Shown here: positions 51,146 to 63,997 of the stretch, piece after piece
Numbering within the stretch: the first letter of the stretch is position 1
How the letters are laid out: each line of letters begins with the position of its first letter
From: Rachycentron canadum
Lineage: Eukaryota > Chordata > Actinopteri > Carangiformes > Rachycentridae
Assembly: GCA_038496675.1 (NCBI GenBank)
Contig: CM076650.1
Coordinates: forward strand, 9,232,269-9,296,268
Length of the DNA: 64,000 bases
Direction of reading: 5' to 3'
Made by a program: the position numbers and the translations under genes
The notes under the pieces: model-generated
Seen by the model: only the letters and a program-made list of their open reading frames with translations
Databases searched by the model: none
Told to the model about the DNA's origin: nothing

Positions 51146-54027
51146 TGAAAAGATAAAGATAATGAATGCATGTGTAGAAAAGTCTCAGTGTGTGGGTGTC
51201 GATTAAAGCTCATTCATTAACAGCTGTCTGGTTTCTCATTAATGAAAAAAAAAACATGCCCCCTTTCTTTTCCTCTTAATAATAAACAAGCGCTGTGATT
51301 ATGTATCAAGATCATATAGGTGACATATTAACATCAGGCTTCATTCCAGCTAATTGTTGTGTATATTCAGGATCGTATTAATCACTGTGCTTGTTGGAAA
51401 GAGCTGCATATGTGTTGTAAAAGAAAGGTTTGCTTTTCAGTCCTCTCACGCAAGTTTTATTGACCCCACACACAAAGCCTTCTGTGATTAAACTGAAGAG
51501 GCACTATAACGCACCATGAAATAAAAGTGCCCACAAGACACGTCTTTGCTCTTTGGGAAATGGTTTCTGTTTCACCAGTCTTCTTTCCAACTAAATGTTA
51601 ATACATCGTTTTGCTTGATGTTTTTCCTTTGCATCTATTTCTCACATCTGCATCATGTTTTAGTCAAAATATATGACTGAACTGCATCAGCTCCTGTATG
51701 TCTTTACAGCCATTCCCAGTCAATATTGTTCTGTAGGTTTTTCTCTTGTACCACTGGATAACTCTTTCCTGTCCATTCATTCTTTTGTTTTCTGTTTCTG
51801 TTGCTTGAAGTTTTATCTGTTTGTTTCTTTTCTCTTTGTCTACTTAAGTGGAACAAGCAAAAAGCAGCTCACATTTGCTCAGAAAATATTCAGCTACATA
51901 ATCGACTGCTGTATTCCAAATGCTCCATTGCTTTTGGATGAACTGTTTTTCAGTCTGAAGAATATATATAATTTATCATAAAAGTGTCACATTGTTGACA
52001 CTAAGATCTTTACCAACTGAAAAACCTGTGTGTAGGATAACATATCGTATACAAAAGTCTTTGTCATTATGAGTAATAATCAAGTGTCTTACACAAGTGT
52101 GCTGTGGAAACTTGATGCCTTCAATAAATAAACATTCACTTAAAGTTTTGAAAGTCTTTTGAAATGAAAAGTATTTGCATAGATTTTTCAATGAGGGAGA
52201 AGAATTTTAACTCAGTAAATAAACATATTTTATGTCTCAAAACATGCCTGGAGGGGGATGTTTCAGAATATTAAATTAAACCAAATATATCTTTCCCACT
52301 TAGTGTTGATTTAAAGCTATTACAATATCCTTCCATGCACAAAGCGGGTTGGTGCGAAGATAACTTCTCTCACTTTCTCACTTTATGAGTTTACATTTCC
52401 AGCGCACTTGTCCAGTTCAAACACTGTTAAAACCAGATACCTTTTATGCATAAACTGTTTACTGGAGCACATTTTTTTTCAAATGTCTGCCGCTAGATGT
52501 AATACCAAAGACCTGATTGACATTGTGACCCTATTTTACATGCATATAGTTAATCAGCCTTTCCTTATTCATATCGCACTTTTCTCAATCACACCTTTAC
52601 TCTTTCCAGACAATAGTACTCTGATTAAGGAGGTGATACTATATCTCTCAATCTGCCATCCCACTGCCTTATCATCCTCATTTAGCAAACAGATATGTTT
52701 ATCTATTCTTTTATCCACTCTCTATTATTTACAACAGGATCATCTACCTTGACCTCCACTGCAGACTTCCCAGCACACAATAACAGATCAGAGACACATA
52801 TTGCAATTTGACACTAAGATGAACAAATAGAAGTGACTAAGAGGCACAGATTATTGTGAATGGCTGCAATCTGTTTAAGAGCATTGTACCAATCTTGTAC
52901 CATGTAACATTTGCTACATAAACCTGAAAATTTAGAGAACATTGCCCTTCTGATTGGTTAAAATGGCCCATTTATGATATTAGGGACCACTTCAACCTCA
53001 TGCTGGTAACAATAAATTTGATTGAAACCAGGGAGAAATATGGAGTGGCCCTACTCAGACCTCACTAGCTGGTAAATCTACCTCAAGGCTGTCGCAGGCT
53101 TCTATGAGCATGCATCAATGAAAGAGCAGTGGTTATTTTTTAATCTTAGTAGTTTTTTTTTTTTCTCTAAACCAACTAAAGATTTTTTTCTTTTGTTTTT
53201 ATTTCAAAAACAAGGGTTTTGAGTCATTTACAAAGCTGCTAATTTCATCTCAGTGAATATTGCACACAACACATTTAAGTAACCATGTATATTCATTACT
53301 GGTCTCTATTTAAATCCCTTTATAATTAAGAATGGCTTCAAGTACTAATTATGTGCCAAAAATAAATATGACAATCGAAATTCACATGCATGCGGTACTG
53401 TGAGCTTCCTTTGCTCATGGTAAACTGGAATGTACTTGTGTGCTAGTTTCCTGTCTTCTTATGCCATAAGCACAACTTACTTACAACCACCTGCAGAGCA
53501 TGTTGGCAGAGTCGCACAGCATGTGGCGTTTCTGTGCCTAGAGGTTGTCTCCAGATGCGGGTTTGTTGAGAAATAGAAAGAGAAAAGAGAGGTGTAAAAT
53601 TTCTCATATGTGATCTACCATTTACTCTACAGCCAGCTCGGTTGTTTTAGCCAGCCTGGAAAACTGCATCTTCTTATGTCATTTGCAAATGTTTGTCTCT
53701 ATATATATATGTGGTGAGCTGATTACACACCACACTCAGGTTTGTTGGTTCACTTGTATAAAAAAAAACAATCACAGGCAATTAGGGGTGCAAACAACAA
53801 ATGTTGCTGTTTGTTTTGAAATATCTCTTCTTGAAATTTCTGCTACATCTACAATGCAATTAAGTTGATGCCAGATTTTTAAAGCCATCGCTGACATTGG
53901 TATTTAGGAGTTAAAGATAACAATGTATGGACCAATGGTATTTTTTAACTTTATGACCTTAAACATCTGTGCTGCAATTTCTTGCTACTTGTAAGTCAAC
54001 ACATATACACATACATCTGCAATGAGT

Positions 54028-54065
54028 TAATATCAGTCAACATGTAAAAACGTTGACTGATATTA
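54028..54065. repeat. perfect 14 bp hairpin, 10 nt loop
   Basis: TAATATCAGTCAAC at 54028-54041 is the exact reverse complement of GTTGACTGATATTA at 54052-54065. Its origin is unknown; it could be a relict of a small MITE. Confidence 0.9.
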
Positions 54066-55240
54066 TTTATTTCTGTTCCTGATATATCATCTCACTGTGA
54101 AACACTTTTCATTGGAACTACTTTCTAACAAATTGAATGGTCCCATAAAAACTGTTGTGGCTAGATATCAGTAGAGATGCACGTTTCTTTGTTTTTGGCT
54201 TTGTCTTTAATAATATGGCTGAACAGATGCTTTTAAACATTGTAGGTTTCTTTCTCTTTCTTTCTGCCTTTCTCTCTCTCTGGCATCATTTCCATCGCCT
54301 TCTGCTGTGTTTTGAAATACTTCAAAGTAATCTAAAAATAACTTTCTTACCTGAAGGAAGCCAGGAAATAGTCTGGAGAGGCTATCAGCACCTAATGCGA
54401 TGTTGTAGTTGTTGAACTACAACAAAGAAATAACTACTACATTATGCATGCAAGCAATTATGCCTGGTCTTAACAATAAGTTGAACCAATGAGCATTTAT
54501 GCATGCAGCCTTTCATTTAAAGACATACAGTATACAAAATGCATGAGGTGTAATCACCGAAAATTGGTCTTGTTATCATGAAAGTAATGCATATGACCGT
54601 GTATTTGTTATCCTGAATACTATATTGAGCCTCCTTCAATCTCAAATGTCTATAATATCACTGCAATTTACTTTTCAATGGCTGCTGGAGGGCTGGTTTC
54701 TGAATGATATCTGTCCATCTGATGTTGCCTTTCAGATGCAAATTGGGGGCTGATTTCCTCTGAGTACATCAGCCCCAGGTCACAAACACAGACACGCTTG
54801 CACACACTCATGCTTGGCCACTTTATATCCTAAAGAATCAAATAATTTGGCCTCAGGTTGCAGGTACAGCTACTAATCGCTCCGGTGACCCCAGTAAAGG
54901 CCAGATGGGTTTGTTATATAAGTAATGGTAAAAGAAACTTAAGGTTCAGAAATGTGTTTATCTGTTGTTTATCATAACAAAGCGTGCATGCATATGTGTC
55001 TGATTCAGATCTGTGCAAGCTTGTGTCTGTTTTTGTTTGTTAAAGAGGATTGTTAATCCTTTTTTTTTTTTTAATTGATCATTTTGAAGGTGTTTGGTAA
55101 GCAGCAGGGATGTCCACAGAGCACAGTGCTTTTTCTCCTTTAAATTAGATTGAATCATATCTAATGTTTATTTTTTAATAACCTATAATAAACCACTGTG
55201 TAAAAACCACTAAGGTCCTTGTGAATCTGTTTCCCTGTAG

Positions 55241-55371
55241 GGTACAGGATCTGAGGGAGTTGGGGGAGCTTTCTCCTCACTGGGACAACTTAAGGAAGGA
55301 GGTGATGACGCGATATGGAGGTGTCATCAGTTCCTACCAGGAGACTTTAGCTGAGCTGGACAAGATTACTG
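55241..55371 (+). CDS. inpp4b: inpp4b internal coding exon E (ELGELSPHWDNLRK motif)
   Basis: This 131 bp exon starts after TTTCCCTGTAG; its first G completes the Arg codon split at the end of exon D. It ends with the first base of a Gly codon before GTATGA. The translation includes LRELGELSPHWDNLRKEV, then SSYQETLAELDKIT. ELGELSPHWDNLRK is identical to human INPP4B as I remember it, whereas INPP4A has ELGELSPCWESLRR, so this exon gives the clearest paralogue assignment. The SYQETLAELDKIT stretch looks helical. The exon follows a 6.0 kb intron and precedes a 7.5 kb intron. Confidence 0.96.
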
Positions 55372-58300
55372 GTATGACTGCACCCACTAAATTGAAATTC
55401 ATACCTGTGTGCACACACACATTCATGCACACGCATACAAAGGTGTTATCCAAACACACTCGGTTGCCTTTGGTTCACTTGCTTTGCTGAATGTCTTCGA
55501 TCAGTAATGTCATGGCATTTCATGTCATGAGCCATGTGATCGTCTGTGTTTTCTGGTCTGGTTTATATAAATCATGGTTCTCTTCTTATCGTAGTTTGTC
55601 CTTGGACAAGACGTCTTTTTTTTCTCCAAAGGATTTAAATGCAACATTGTGCATACTTTGAAAAAAATAGAGACACTGGCACTTTTACCTTATCAACTGA
55701 GCAATTATTTTCTTTTCAAAAGTAAATAAAAAATGTAATTTAAAAAAAAAGAGGTGAGTAGCATGGTCCCTGAAATATAGAGACATTATGGGAGCAATTA
55801 ATGGAGTGAGGTATATAGTCTGTAATTTGGCCTGAATTCTGTTAGAGCCTGGTCACAGCTGAAAACACTGCAGCAGACCCAAACCTGTCATGTTGAGTCC
55901 AGAAAGAGAGAACAGCGTTGACACGAGGGATGGATTCTGGGTGATTTGTGTCGATGGAAAGCTTAGTGAGAGGTTGTTTCATGTGTCTACTTGCTGTCAA
56001 AGAGTTTCCATAGCAACACAGGTTTCATCAGGGGCAATTGAAATGTATGTGCCTGTGTTTTCTTCTGTGTTTTGTAAAAAGTAACTGTTTGCACATCAAA
56101 TAGAAACTGGTACAAATCTCTGCCATGTGCACACAAAAACACAAGTGTTGCATCTCATTTACAAATAGTCAGTGTTCTACTTAGTATGCAAATATTTTTG
56201 TACACTCCACGTAGTTTGCTTTAATGGGAACATAGAAAGTAATTACCCTGTTACCTATTTACCCCTGACAGTCAACAAGGAAACACTACACATGTGTTAA
56301 TGCCATAGAAAGCTAGTGATAATGGGGTGTTTAAAGTGCATTTGTAAATGTATATAGGTGATTTATTATTTCAGTTCAAATACTGAAAAGCAGGATGAAA
56401 ACTCGTACAACATGCAATCACTGTCCTAGGCACTTCACACATATTTGTTTTATTGTACAAAACAACTTCTGTTTGGTGTGCCTAGCACATTATGTGTCTC
56501 TGTCCTCAGCCAAACTTATTATTATTATTATTTCTCAAGAAAACCCAAACAGCAAAAGCAGAAAGACATTTAAAAATCATATACTGATCAATTTTTTGGG
56601 GTTTGTCCTCTTTCATTTCTACCCCTTTTCTTCATAATCTTTTCCTGCATAGTTTAGCCAGCTGTGGATGTAGAAACTGTGGCTCGTGAATTACTCTCAT
56701 CACTATTATGAGATATTTGTCCGTGTTGCTTTTTGCTTAACCAGCTGATAAGAAATGATGGTGGTTAAGCTTCTGCACTGCCTGTCTGGGCTCTGAGGGA
56801 GGGGGTTGAGGGCGAGGGAACGGATAATGTGGCGTTGGTCATTATGGTTTCTGACAAGTCCCTTGTGTGGCCCAGATGCTGCAATACACGGAGGAGCCGT
56901 CGCCCAACTCACCACTCCAATCCAGTACAGCATTAACTTAACAGGATGACAGAAATTAATACACAAGCAGGGTGGGCAAACTGCTGCAGATTAATTATTG
57001 ATAGCTAATATGATTCAAAAAGGTGGCAAGTGGAGACAAAAAGAGACAGCGTGGTGGAGGCTGAGATATATAGACCAGTGGATTAACTGACATGGGGGAA
57101 ACAAGGAATGAAGAAGTAATTACTAAATAAATAAGTAAAATTAATGGTTGCGAATATGAGGATTGGTTTGATTGTTATTTTAATTGTATGTATATACAAA
57201 TTAAGAACTTTGAGGGGATGTATCAGTATGTTCTTACTTTCAACATTTTCATATGTATGTGCTGGATTTCTTTTAAGTTTCTATACTTTTATAACATTTT
57301 ATGGCAATGTCAGGGTCTACATAATTAATAGGAAGATAGAAAAATAAAATTCTCCAATAGTGTAGAGTTAGTATTTTCTACATTTTTAATGATATTTTAA
57401 AAATAGTAGGGTTCTGCAGGTTTTTGCATGGGTTGAAGATTGCTGCCCTGAATAGGATTATTTGTACAATTATATTAATTAGATGTTGACACTAATGCAT
57501 GTATAATTAATAATTAATTAATGTCAATCCTGAGTCAGGAGGATGTGAATGCACAGAGAAGAATTGGTGATCTGTGCACATTTCATTTTATTTATAATAA
57601 AGAAAGCAAAAACAAAAAGTTTGAGAAACTGCAGGTGGTAGAATAAGAAGGCGAAGAAGAGAGGCACTCCTCTGGTAGGCTGAGGCAGAGTCCCCATGTT
57701 CAGGTTCAGCATATCCATTTTTAATGATGCGCTGACCTCAGCGAATACTTCAGATGGTCTAATAACTGTACTCCATTCATAAATTAGTCATCCCTACATC
57801 CATTGTTTACGAGCCAGCAAATTAAAGGCACACACATAATCCCGTCAGCAGGGCGTTTGTTGGACCTACAGCACTGCAAACACTTCTCTGCACAAATCTG
57901 CCAGTTACTCCTCCACTCCACTTATGGGATAACTACAGCTTAAGGCCCAGAGCTACGTATTGTAGTTAAAGGCAGTATCATATATCTGTGCGGCTGGCAG
58001 TAAAGCTGGTTAATGTACAGATAGCAAGACAGATGGACACGATAGCTCATATCTTACTTTCTCTCTCTAATATTTGTATTAGAACAGTCATCTCTGCAGT
58101 TGTCTCCCCCCAAGTGACGACATTTTGCTGTCAAGTACGTAGGCGTTCACTATTTTTCAGGTTACAGTTAACATAAAAAGTAGTAATAATAAAGAACAGC
58201 CCCTCAAAAAAACACCAAATTTATAAAAGGTTTTAGGTTCAAAAGAAGGGGTCTAAAAAAACAAGACAACAGAAAAACAGTACTGTCAGATATTCATTCA

Positions 58301-58904
58301 CACTTCTCTGACTGATTCCACCATTCATGCGGCTCGTGCCCATTCCTCTTTGTGTACAACATGTGGATTGTGGATTGATCAAAAAAGCCTGCTGTGCTCT
58401 CAGCACCACGGGACACTGAAGATGAAATCCTTGACATGCTTAAATAGACATAAATCGATCTGAGAGTCTTGACACTTAAAAGCCTTTCCAGTGGTTGTAT
58501 TGGTATTGATATGATATTGGTTGTTTGTCTCCTAAATAATCAAAGGAGTACATAGAGGTGGCTTAGAGCAACGAAATGACAGAAAAGATACAGAGAACAG
58601 ATACTGACCAGATGTTGGTCAGAACCTCTGGCATGAAGCCCTTCTGTCACATAGCCAGCCCACCTGGGCAGACAGATGGGGATCTGATGTGGCTAATTCA
58701 TCTAACCTACAACGGTCACTAGCTCGATTAGCCCGGTCCCCAGAGCTCTACAGCCGACAGTGGGAACCCATCGAGCAGGGATGACAGCTTACCCGCTGAC
58801 TGGAATATTAGCCTTTGGAAACAGCTCCTAGCACAGAAATGTGTTTAGGTACACTAAGGAGACAAGTTGAATTCTAACTCTGTGAAGAACTTTGCTACTA
58901 ACTA

Positions 58905-59062
58905 TGTAGGTCAAGAGTTTTATTTGCCTGCTAAACATCAGCATGTTGGCATTGTCACTGTGAGCATGTCAGGATAATGATATTAGCATTTAACTCACTG
59001 TGTCTAAGTATAGCCTGACAGAGCTGCCAGCGTGGCTGTAGACTACTTGTCTTGTTGAGCAA
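58905..59062 (+). repeat. fragment of a dispersed teleost repeat (CATCAGCATGTTGGCATTGT type)
   Basis: The run CTAAACATCAGCATGTTGGC, ATTGTCACTGTGAGCATGT, ATATTAGCATTTAACTCA and AGTATAGCCTGACAGAGCTG follows the order of a repeat I recognise as common in fish introns. No termini could be defined and the family name is unknown to me. Confidence 0.5.
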
Positions 59063-59417
59063 ATCCTTTGACCCTAAGGACATGTCACAGTCTTAGCCTC
59101 AGCAGGAAACTTGTCGACATCTAGTGGACATCAGCTATGCTAGTAGCCAATATATATTGGCACTATTTTAATGATTGAATATCCGAATGTTTCTTCTCTA
59201 TTAGGTGTATTGAGTTTTCTACAATGCACATTATCTACATGTTTATTTAATTGTGAGGGAATATGTACAACACTAATATGAACACATAAATGTGATGTAT
59301 TGGACCAGAACTAGCTTAACTTCTACAGTCCCTTGACAATTTAGGCAGAACAAACACTAAACAACACAAGACACACAATAAAAAGTTACGCACAGTAGTA
59401 CATCACATCCAAAGAAA

Positions 59418-60195
59418 TTAAAGGACCCCTATTTTTCACTTTTTTGGGGGTTTATTGATGATGTTCATATGTTTGTGGTTTTAAGTACCAAAAAATATCA
59501 TATAGTTTTACAACTCCTCTCTCAGGCTTCTCTCTAGATCTTGAACTGTTCTCTGAGCTCTGAGTCTCTGAGCCTCTCTTCTGATCAGTTGACTGTTTTC
59601 TGAAGCCAGTTATCAGATTGTAGTTTAATATTGTAGCTTGGTAAAACTTACCAGTAAATGCCAATAGTGATGTCAGTTAGTGCTGAAATGAGCCAAACAG
59701 ATGGTCAAATTCACTCTGAAATGCTCCAGTATTTCAGAGAAAAGTAACTTTAGCCACTAGCCTTTAATATTAGTATAATTGGGAAAGCTGTTCAATGATG
59801 TATTGGCGTCCTGACATCCAACAATTGCGACAAATATCTCTGTCTTGTAGCTTACTATCTCAGCAACAGTGTGACTGCTGCTTGGTATTGTGTTATAATA
59901 CCAAGCAGCATAAAAATATAATAAAAAGTTAAAACAAAAAAAAACAAAACACACTGTTAGTCTGGGTGTCCTGTGGTGAGGGCAGAGCTGAGGACAGTGT
60001 TTGTGACATCACAAAATGTCACAAATTCTGACAGCTTGTTTAAGGCACAGTTCCTTAACATGAGCTATATTTGTTTCTTTGGGGATTGAGTGTTTTGATG
60101 TTTGTTTTCGTGATGTCTATTTGTGAGGTACCCAGACCTGCTGTATAATCAAAAAAAAAATGGCAATCACATTTTCTACAATATGGGACCTTTAA
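59418..60195. mobile_element. TTAA-flanked MITE (piggyBac-type termini)
   Basis: The left boundary reads TTAAAGGACCCCTATTTTTC. The right boundary reads ATATGGGACCTTTAA, which reverse-complemented is TTAAAGGTCCCATAT. The termini are therefore inverted repeats joined to TTAA, the target preferred by piggyBac-like transposons. The AAAGGTCCCATAT end is very common in teleost genomes. The 778 bp interior has no transposase; it includes a perfect 14 bp hairpin at 59876-59911. I infer a non-autonomous element moved by a transposase encoded elsewhere. Confidence 0.7.
59876..59911. repeat. perfect 14 bp hairpin inside the TTAA MITE
   Basis: TGCTGCTTGGTATT and AATACCAAGCAGCA are exact reverse complements separated by a 7 nt loop. 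Confidence 0.9.
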
Positions 60196-61339
60196 AAGCA
60201 ATGTTTTTTGTATACAGTGCAATACTATGTGTTTGGCCTTGTAATAATTACTCAACAGATTGTATATTCAGAGGTTTGAAAGTCCATCTTTTTACATTTG
60301 CACTTTTATAAGTTCCCACCACAGTAAGAGGACATGATTAAGTGTTTGAAAATAATACAGGATATTGCTGTTAGCTCAGTCATAAGTGTTATCCATTTTT
60401 AAGGTAACACATTTCAGCTTGAGTGGGTCAGCACTTTGAGCAATCGAGGTATTGTGGATATGTTTTCATGTTTGGCCAACCTGCCTAATGGTGTTAAAAG
60501 TGTGTGGCAGGTAGCAGGTTTTCTCATTTACATTCTGTGTGAACATAAACCTTCTGTAACACTTGGTGTATACTGGTTAATTTCCAGGGGAAAGAGTGCA
60601 TACAGGTCAGTTTAGTTCAGCAAATGTCAGACAGACAAGCTAGAAAGCATGGAAGGGTTTACTTTACCTTGCATTTTTGTTATTACGCTGCAGTGAACAG
60701 ACGTTATGAGCTACAAGGAACACACTTTGATCCTCCCCACCATACTGCACTACCACTCAGGCACACAAATTCAATATGTCCAGTAACTCAATAATCTATG
60801 ACATATGAGCTGTTAATTAAAATATAGCAGTCATAATATTCAGAAACCGTAGGAGTTTACTTGGGACTACAGATTGGTGGTGCTATAAAAGACTTTATCT
60901 TGGCACTTTAGAAAGGATTCATTCTTACATCTATGTGTTTTTTTTTTTCAAAGTGACATACAAAAGATAAGTGTTATTGAATTGACATATTAATATATAT
61001 TGCACCCAACAGCTATCATGCATAAATAATACAGACCTCTTCATATGTGCTAATAAGTTGCTGATTATTATGAATCTATAACTGACAATCTATAGATGCG
61101 TTTGTTCTTTAGTTGTTCTGAATGAATGTCTTTCCTGGGGAAAAATCAACACTTCTGGTTCAAAGGAACATTATATGTTTTTTAAATTAGCAAAAGAAGT
61201 TTGCTTTAAAAAAAATGTGGATGTTACTTTAAACCATGTTTGTGTGCAGACAGATGACAGAAGAAACTAAAAATGAAACTTCATTAACAGATAGTTTCTG
61301 CTTCATAATGGTCTTTGTCATCCTAGAACTGAAAAATAT

Positions 61340-61367
61340 GGCATTATATCACTAAAGATATAATGCC
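61340..61367. repeat. perfect 11 bp hairpin, 6 nt loop
   Basis: GGCATTATATC and GATATAATGCC are exact reverse complements around ACTAAA. Confidence 0.9.
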
Positions 61368-62851
61368 GTGCCAATGTGAAGAACAAAGAAATTAAATCTT
61401 GTAGATTACCAAAAGAAGGAAGGAAGGAAAAAAAAGTTTTCTTATACTGAAACTGCATCGACATTGAACAACATACATACCATAAATGACCCTTTCTGAT
61501 CTTTACAGTGCATGTAAACTGGGAATCATGTAAGTAGAGCCATTTTACTGGTTTTGAAACTAATGCCATAGAAAGGAAATTCAAAGTTATGTGTCTTAAA
61601 AGAGGATTTAATTAAAAGTTTCGATGACAAACTAGATGTAACTTTGTAATATGGCAAGTTTCTGGTCTTCTGTACCTGTTCTGAAGACTTTAATTTTAAG
61701 TGAATTACGTCTACAACACTGTCAAAATTTCCTCTGTTGCTTGATTGTTCTTAGAAGCTTAGCCTCATCTCAAAGAGGCTCATCAACCCTATTTACATAT
61801 TTGAGATTTGAGCAGCCAACATGGAGAGTCAGATTGTGATTTTGAGCTCAACTGTAAGCCACAAACAAAGAGTATCATTTGGCAGAAAATTTTAATTGGA
61901 TGTTCTGAGAAAAGCAGTGGCTGCAAAGGGCATAAAATCCTGTGCTTAAAGGATTAAACTGCACATTAGTGAATGTCATAAGCAGCTGATTGAAAATGAG
62001 CTACTTTTGAAATGCTTGTTCATCTCTAATTGATACATTCTGTCTGATTTATGAATGTAGATGTGCGTTAAATGATCTTACTTGGCCCATTAAAAGTGGA
62101 ATGGCTTGAGTGTTTAACATAAGCCAATGTCCAATAAGGAATAATTTATGGTGCACTTTTTTAAGTAATGTTTGGGAATCTATGACATTTTATGTTACAA
62201 CTCTGCTGTATTTGGGGAAAGTGTCAAGGTAAATTGGGCTATAATACTTTGAAACTGAGGATTGTTTGGTTTGTTTTGTGGTCTTCTGAAAGCATGTGCT
62301 CATTAAGCAGCCACTCACTGGAGGAAAATGAAAATCATCAATGGATTTCATACATTCTTTACCACCATTATACTTTACTTGAATATTGTGCCAATTAAGT
62401 TGTGAAAATTTCCACACCTGTACAATTTGTATTTGAATCTGCACTACAGCTACTCCTACAACTTTTAACTTGAATGGATTTTAATTTGGTGTTATGTATT
62501 CCCCTATGTCACTCGGTTCTTCATTAAATAGATCTCAAGCCATTCAGTTGTGCACAAGTTTTCTTTTCATGGGAAAATCAAAGAACATTTGAACATCAAT
62601 CAAATTTTTTATCTAATGTTTGCTAATCTGTTTCTGTGTCTTTGTTCCTCTCTTCATAAGCCATTAACAAGATAATAAAGAGAAAAGCCATATAAAGCAG
62701 TCATGTTGGAAAGATCCTAGTACAGCTATAGCAGATGGTAAGGGCTCTCTGTAAAACAGGAGGCTATTTTAGGGATGCTTTTACCTTTGAAATCTTTGCC
62801 AACACAATTATGTTTCATGACAAAATGACATACTCCTATCTGTTTTTTCAG

Positions 62852-62956
62852 GTCGGTCATTCAAGCCAAGCTGCTGCAAAGCCCAGAAATCTCTGGAGTT
62901 CATCCCAATAAACCTTCACACCCAGAGGATGAGGGTGACATGCCCCAGAAAAACAG
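62852..62956 (+). CDS. inpp4b: inpp4b internal coding exon F (EFIPINLH segment), phase-symmetric
   Basis: This 105 bp exon has an acceptor TGTTTTTTCAG. Its first two bases (GT) complete the Gly codon from exon E. It ends ACAG before GTATTA, leaving one base for the next codon. It encodes RSFKPSCCKAQKSLEF, then IPINLHTQRMRV. Human INPP4B has SSFKSSSSKGEKTLEFVPINLHLQRMQV at this place (from memory). INPP4A is similar here (EFVPTNLHIQRMRV), so the exon identifies the family strongly and the paralogue moderately. Two adjacent cysteines replace serines of the human protein. The exon starts and ends in the same phase and its length is a multiple of three, so it could be skipped without changing the frame. 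Confidence 0.94.
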
Positions 62957-63997
62957 GTATTACATGACTGTCTTAGCTTGGTCCTATACTTAATGCTATA
63001 CCTATTGACTTCACGCTTTTTCTAGACTGACTCAAAAGCACCTTGGTTTAATGGAACAGAGCTGTTTGAGCTGAAAGTATCATAACCTAAAATTCAGCTT
63101 CCACAACATATGACACACATTTCTATTAGCTGAAGCTGCTTTGGTTGTCACCTGCTGTTGTCTATGCCTGACATCTCCATCTGTCAGGGATACTCAGTGG
63201 GCTGAAACTGGGTGGTTCTAGGTCCTCACCCAGGCTGAAAGGTGAGAATTAACTTGGCCTGGGAAGGATAGGCAAAACGCTAATTGAGCCCTTTGAGTTT
63301 TTCCAGAGAGAAAGACCAGGCTGTCTTCATCCAGCGCTGCTCTCTGGCTGGCAGAGAGTGTTATTGCCCTGGAACTGTCTCAGTCTAGTAGCAGTGTATT
63401 AAGGCAGCTAACTGCTGCCTCACAATCTGTGTGTGGGTGTGGGATCCATTTCAACTGTACACTCTGTGATTGATGGAAAGTTATAGACGGGCAAATCTTG
63501 ACATAAACTGTGGCTCTTTTAGTGAAGACATCAGGAATGACAGATAAAATAAGTAAAATGAAGTCATCACACAATCCTGCAACTGTCTTACACTTTCAAG
63601 GCAGAGAAATGGGGAAATCAAGATAAAGCAAGCCAAAGAAGAGTTTGTCAATGGATTGATTGACACACTAATGGTAACCCTCTGTTGTCCAAATTTTCAT
63701 CTTGTCTCAGTTCCAGGCAGTGGTACTTTAACTGATGTGTCTGTGTCATTACACTCCACTATGCTACAGCAGTAACTGGAGTTACTTTCCTGAAGGATAT
63801 GCTTCACTTCCATCAGCTTCCATGATATTAATTGAAAAATCTGGGGAATATTTAAAAAATAGTGATACCAGAGGACATGGAGATAGCTGACGCAGACAAA
63901 TCAAGAATATTTTCAAAAATTATACTCAGTAAATGTTATGTTGAATGCTCTTTTATGCAGAAATCGTCTCTGTCCCCTCCTTCTCCCCCACACTTAG
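62957..63997 (+). other. inpp4b intron F-G, 1.04 kb
   Basis: This is the shortest intron here, running from GTATTA to the predicted acceptor CACTTAG just before the window end. I see no repeats or genes in it. Its right boundary is a prediction. Confidence 0.55.

Larger units (their letters stand above)
49228..55240 (+). other. inpp4b intron D-E, 6.0 kb
   Basis: This intron runs from GTAAGC to CCCTGTAG. It holds a 48 bp GT microsatellite at 51.1 kb and a perfect 14 bp hairpin at 54.03 kb. The remainder is AT-rich sequence with no recognisable element. Confidence 0.85.
55372..62851 (+). other. inpp4b intron E-F, 7.5 kb
   Basis: This intron runs from GTATGA to TTTTTTCAG. It carries a fragment of a dispersed teleost repeat near 58.9-59.06 kb, a TTAA-flanked MITE at 59.4-60.2 kb with an internal perfect hairpin, and a second hairpin at 61.34 kb. 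The rest is AT-rich with no genes seen. Confidence 0.85.

Noticed and set aside
51673..51981. 102-residue hydrophobic open frame
   Set aside because: The hydrophobicity comes from T-rich DNA giving Phe/Leu codons. No splice or family support.
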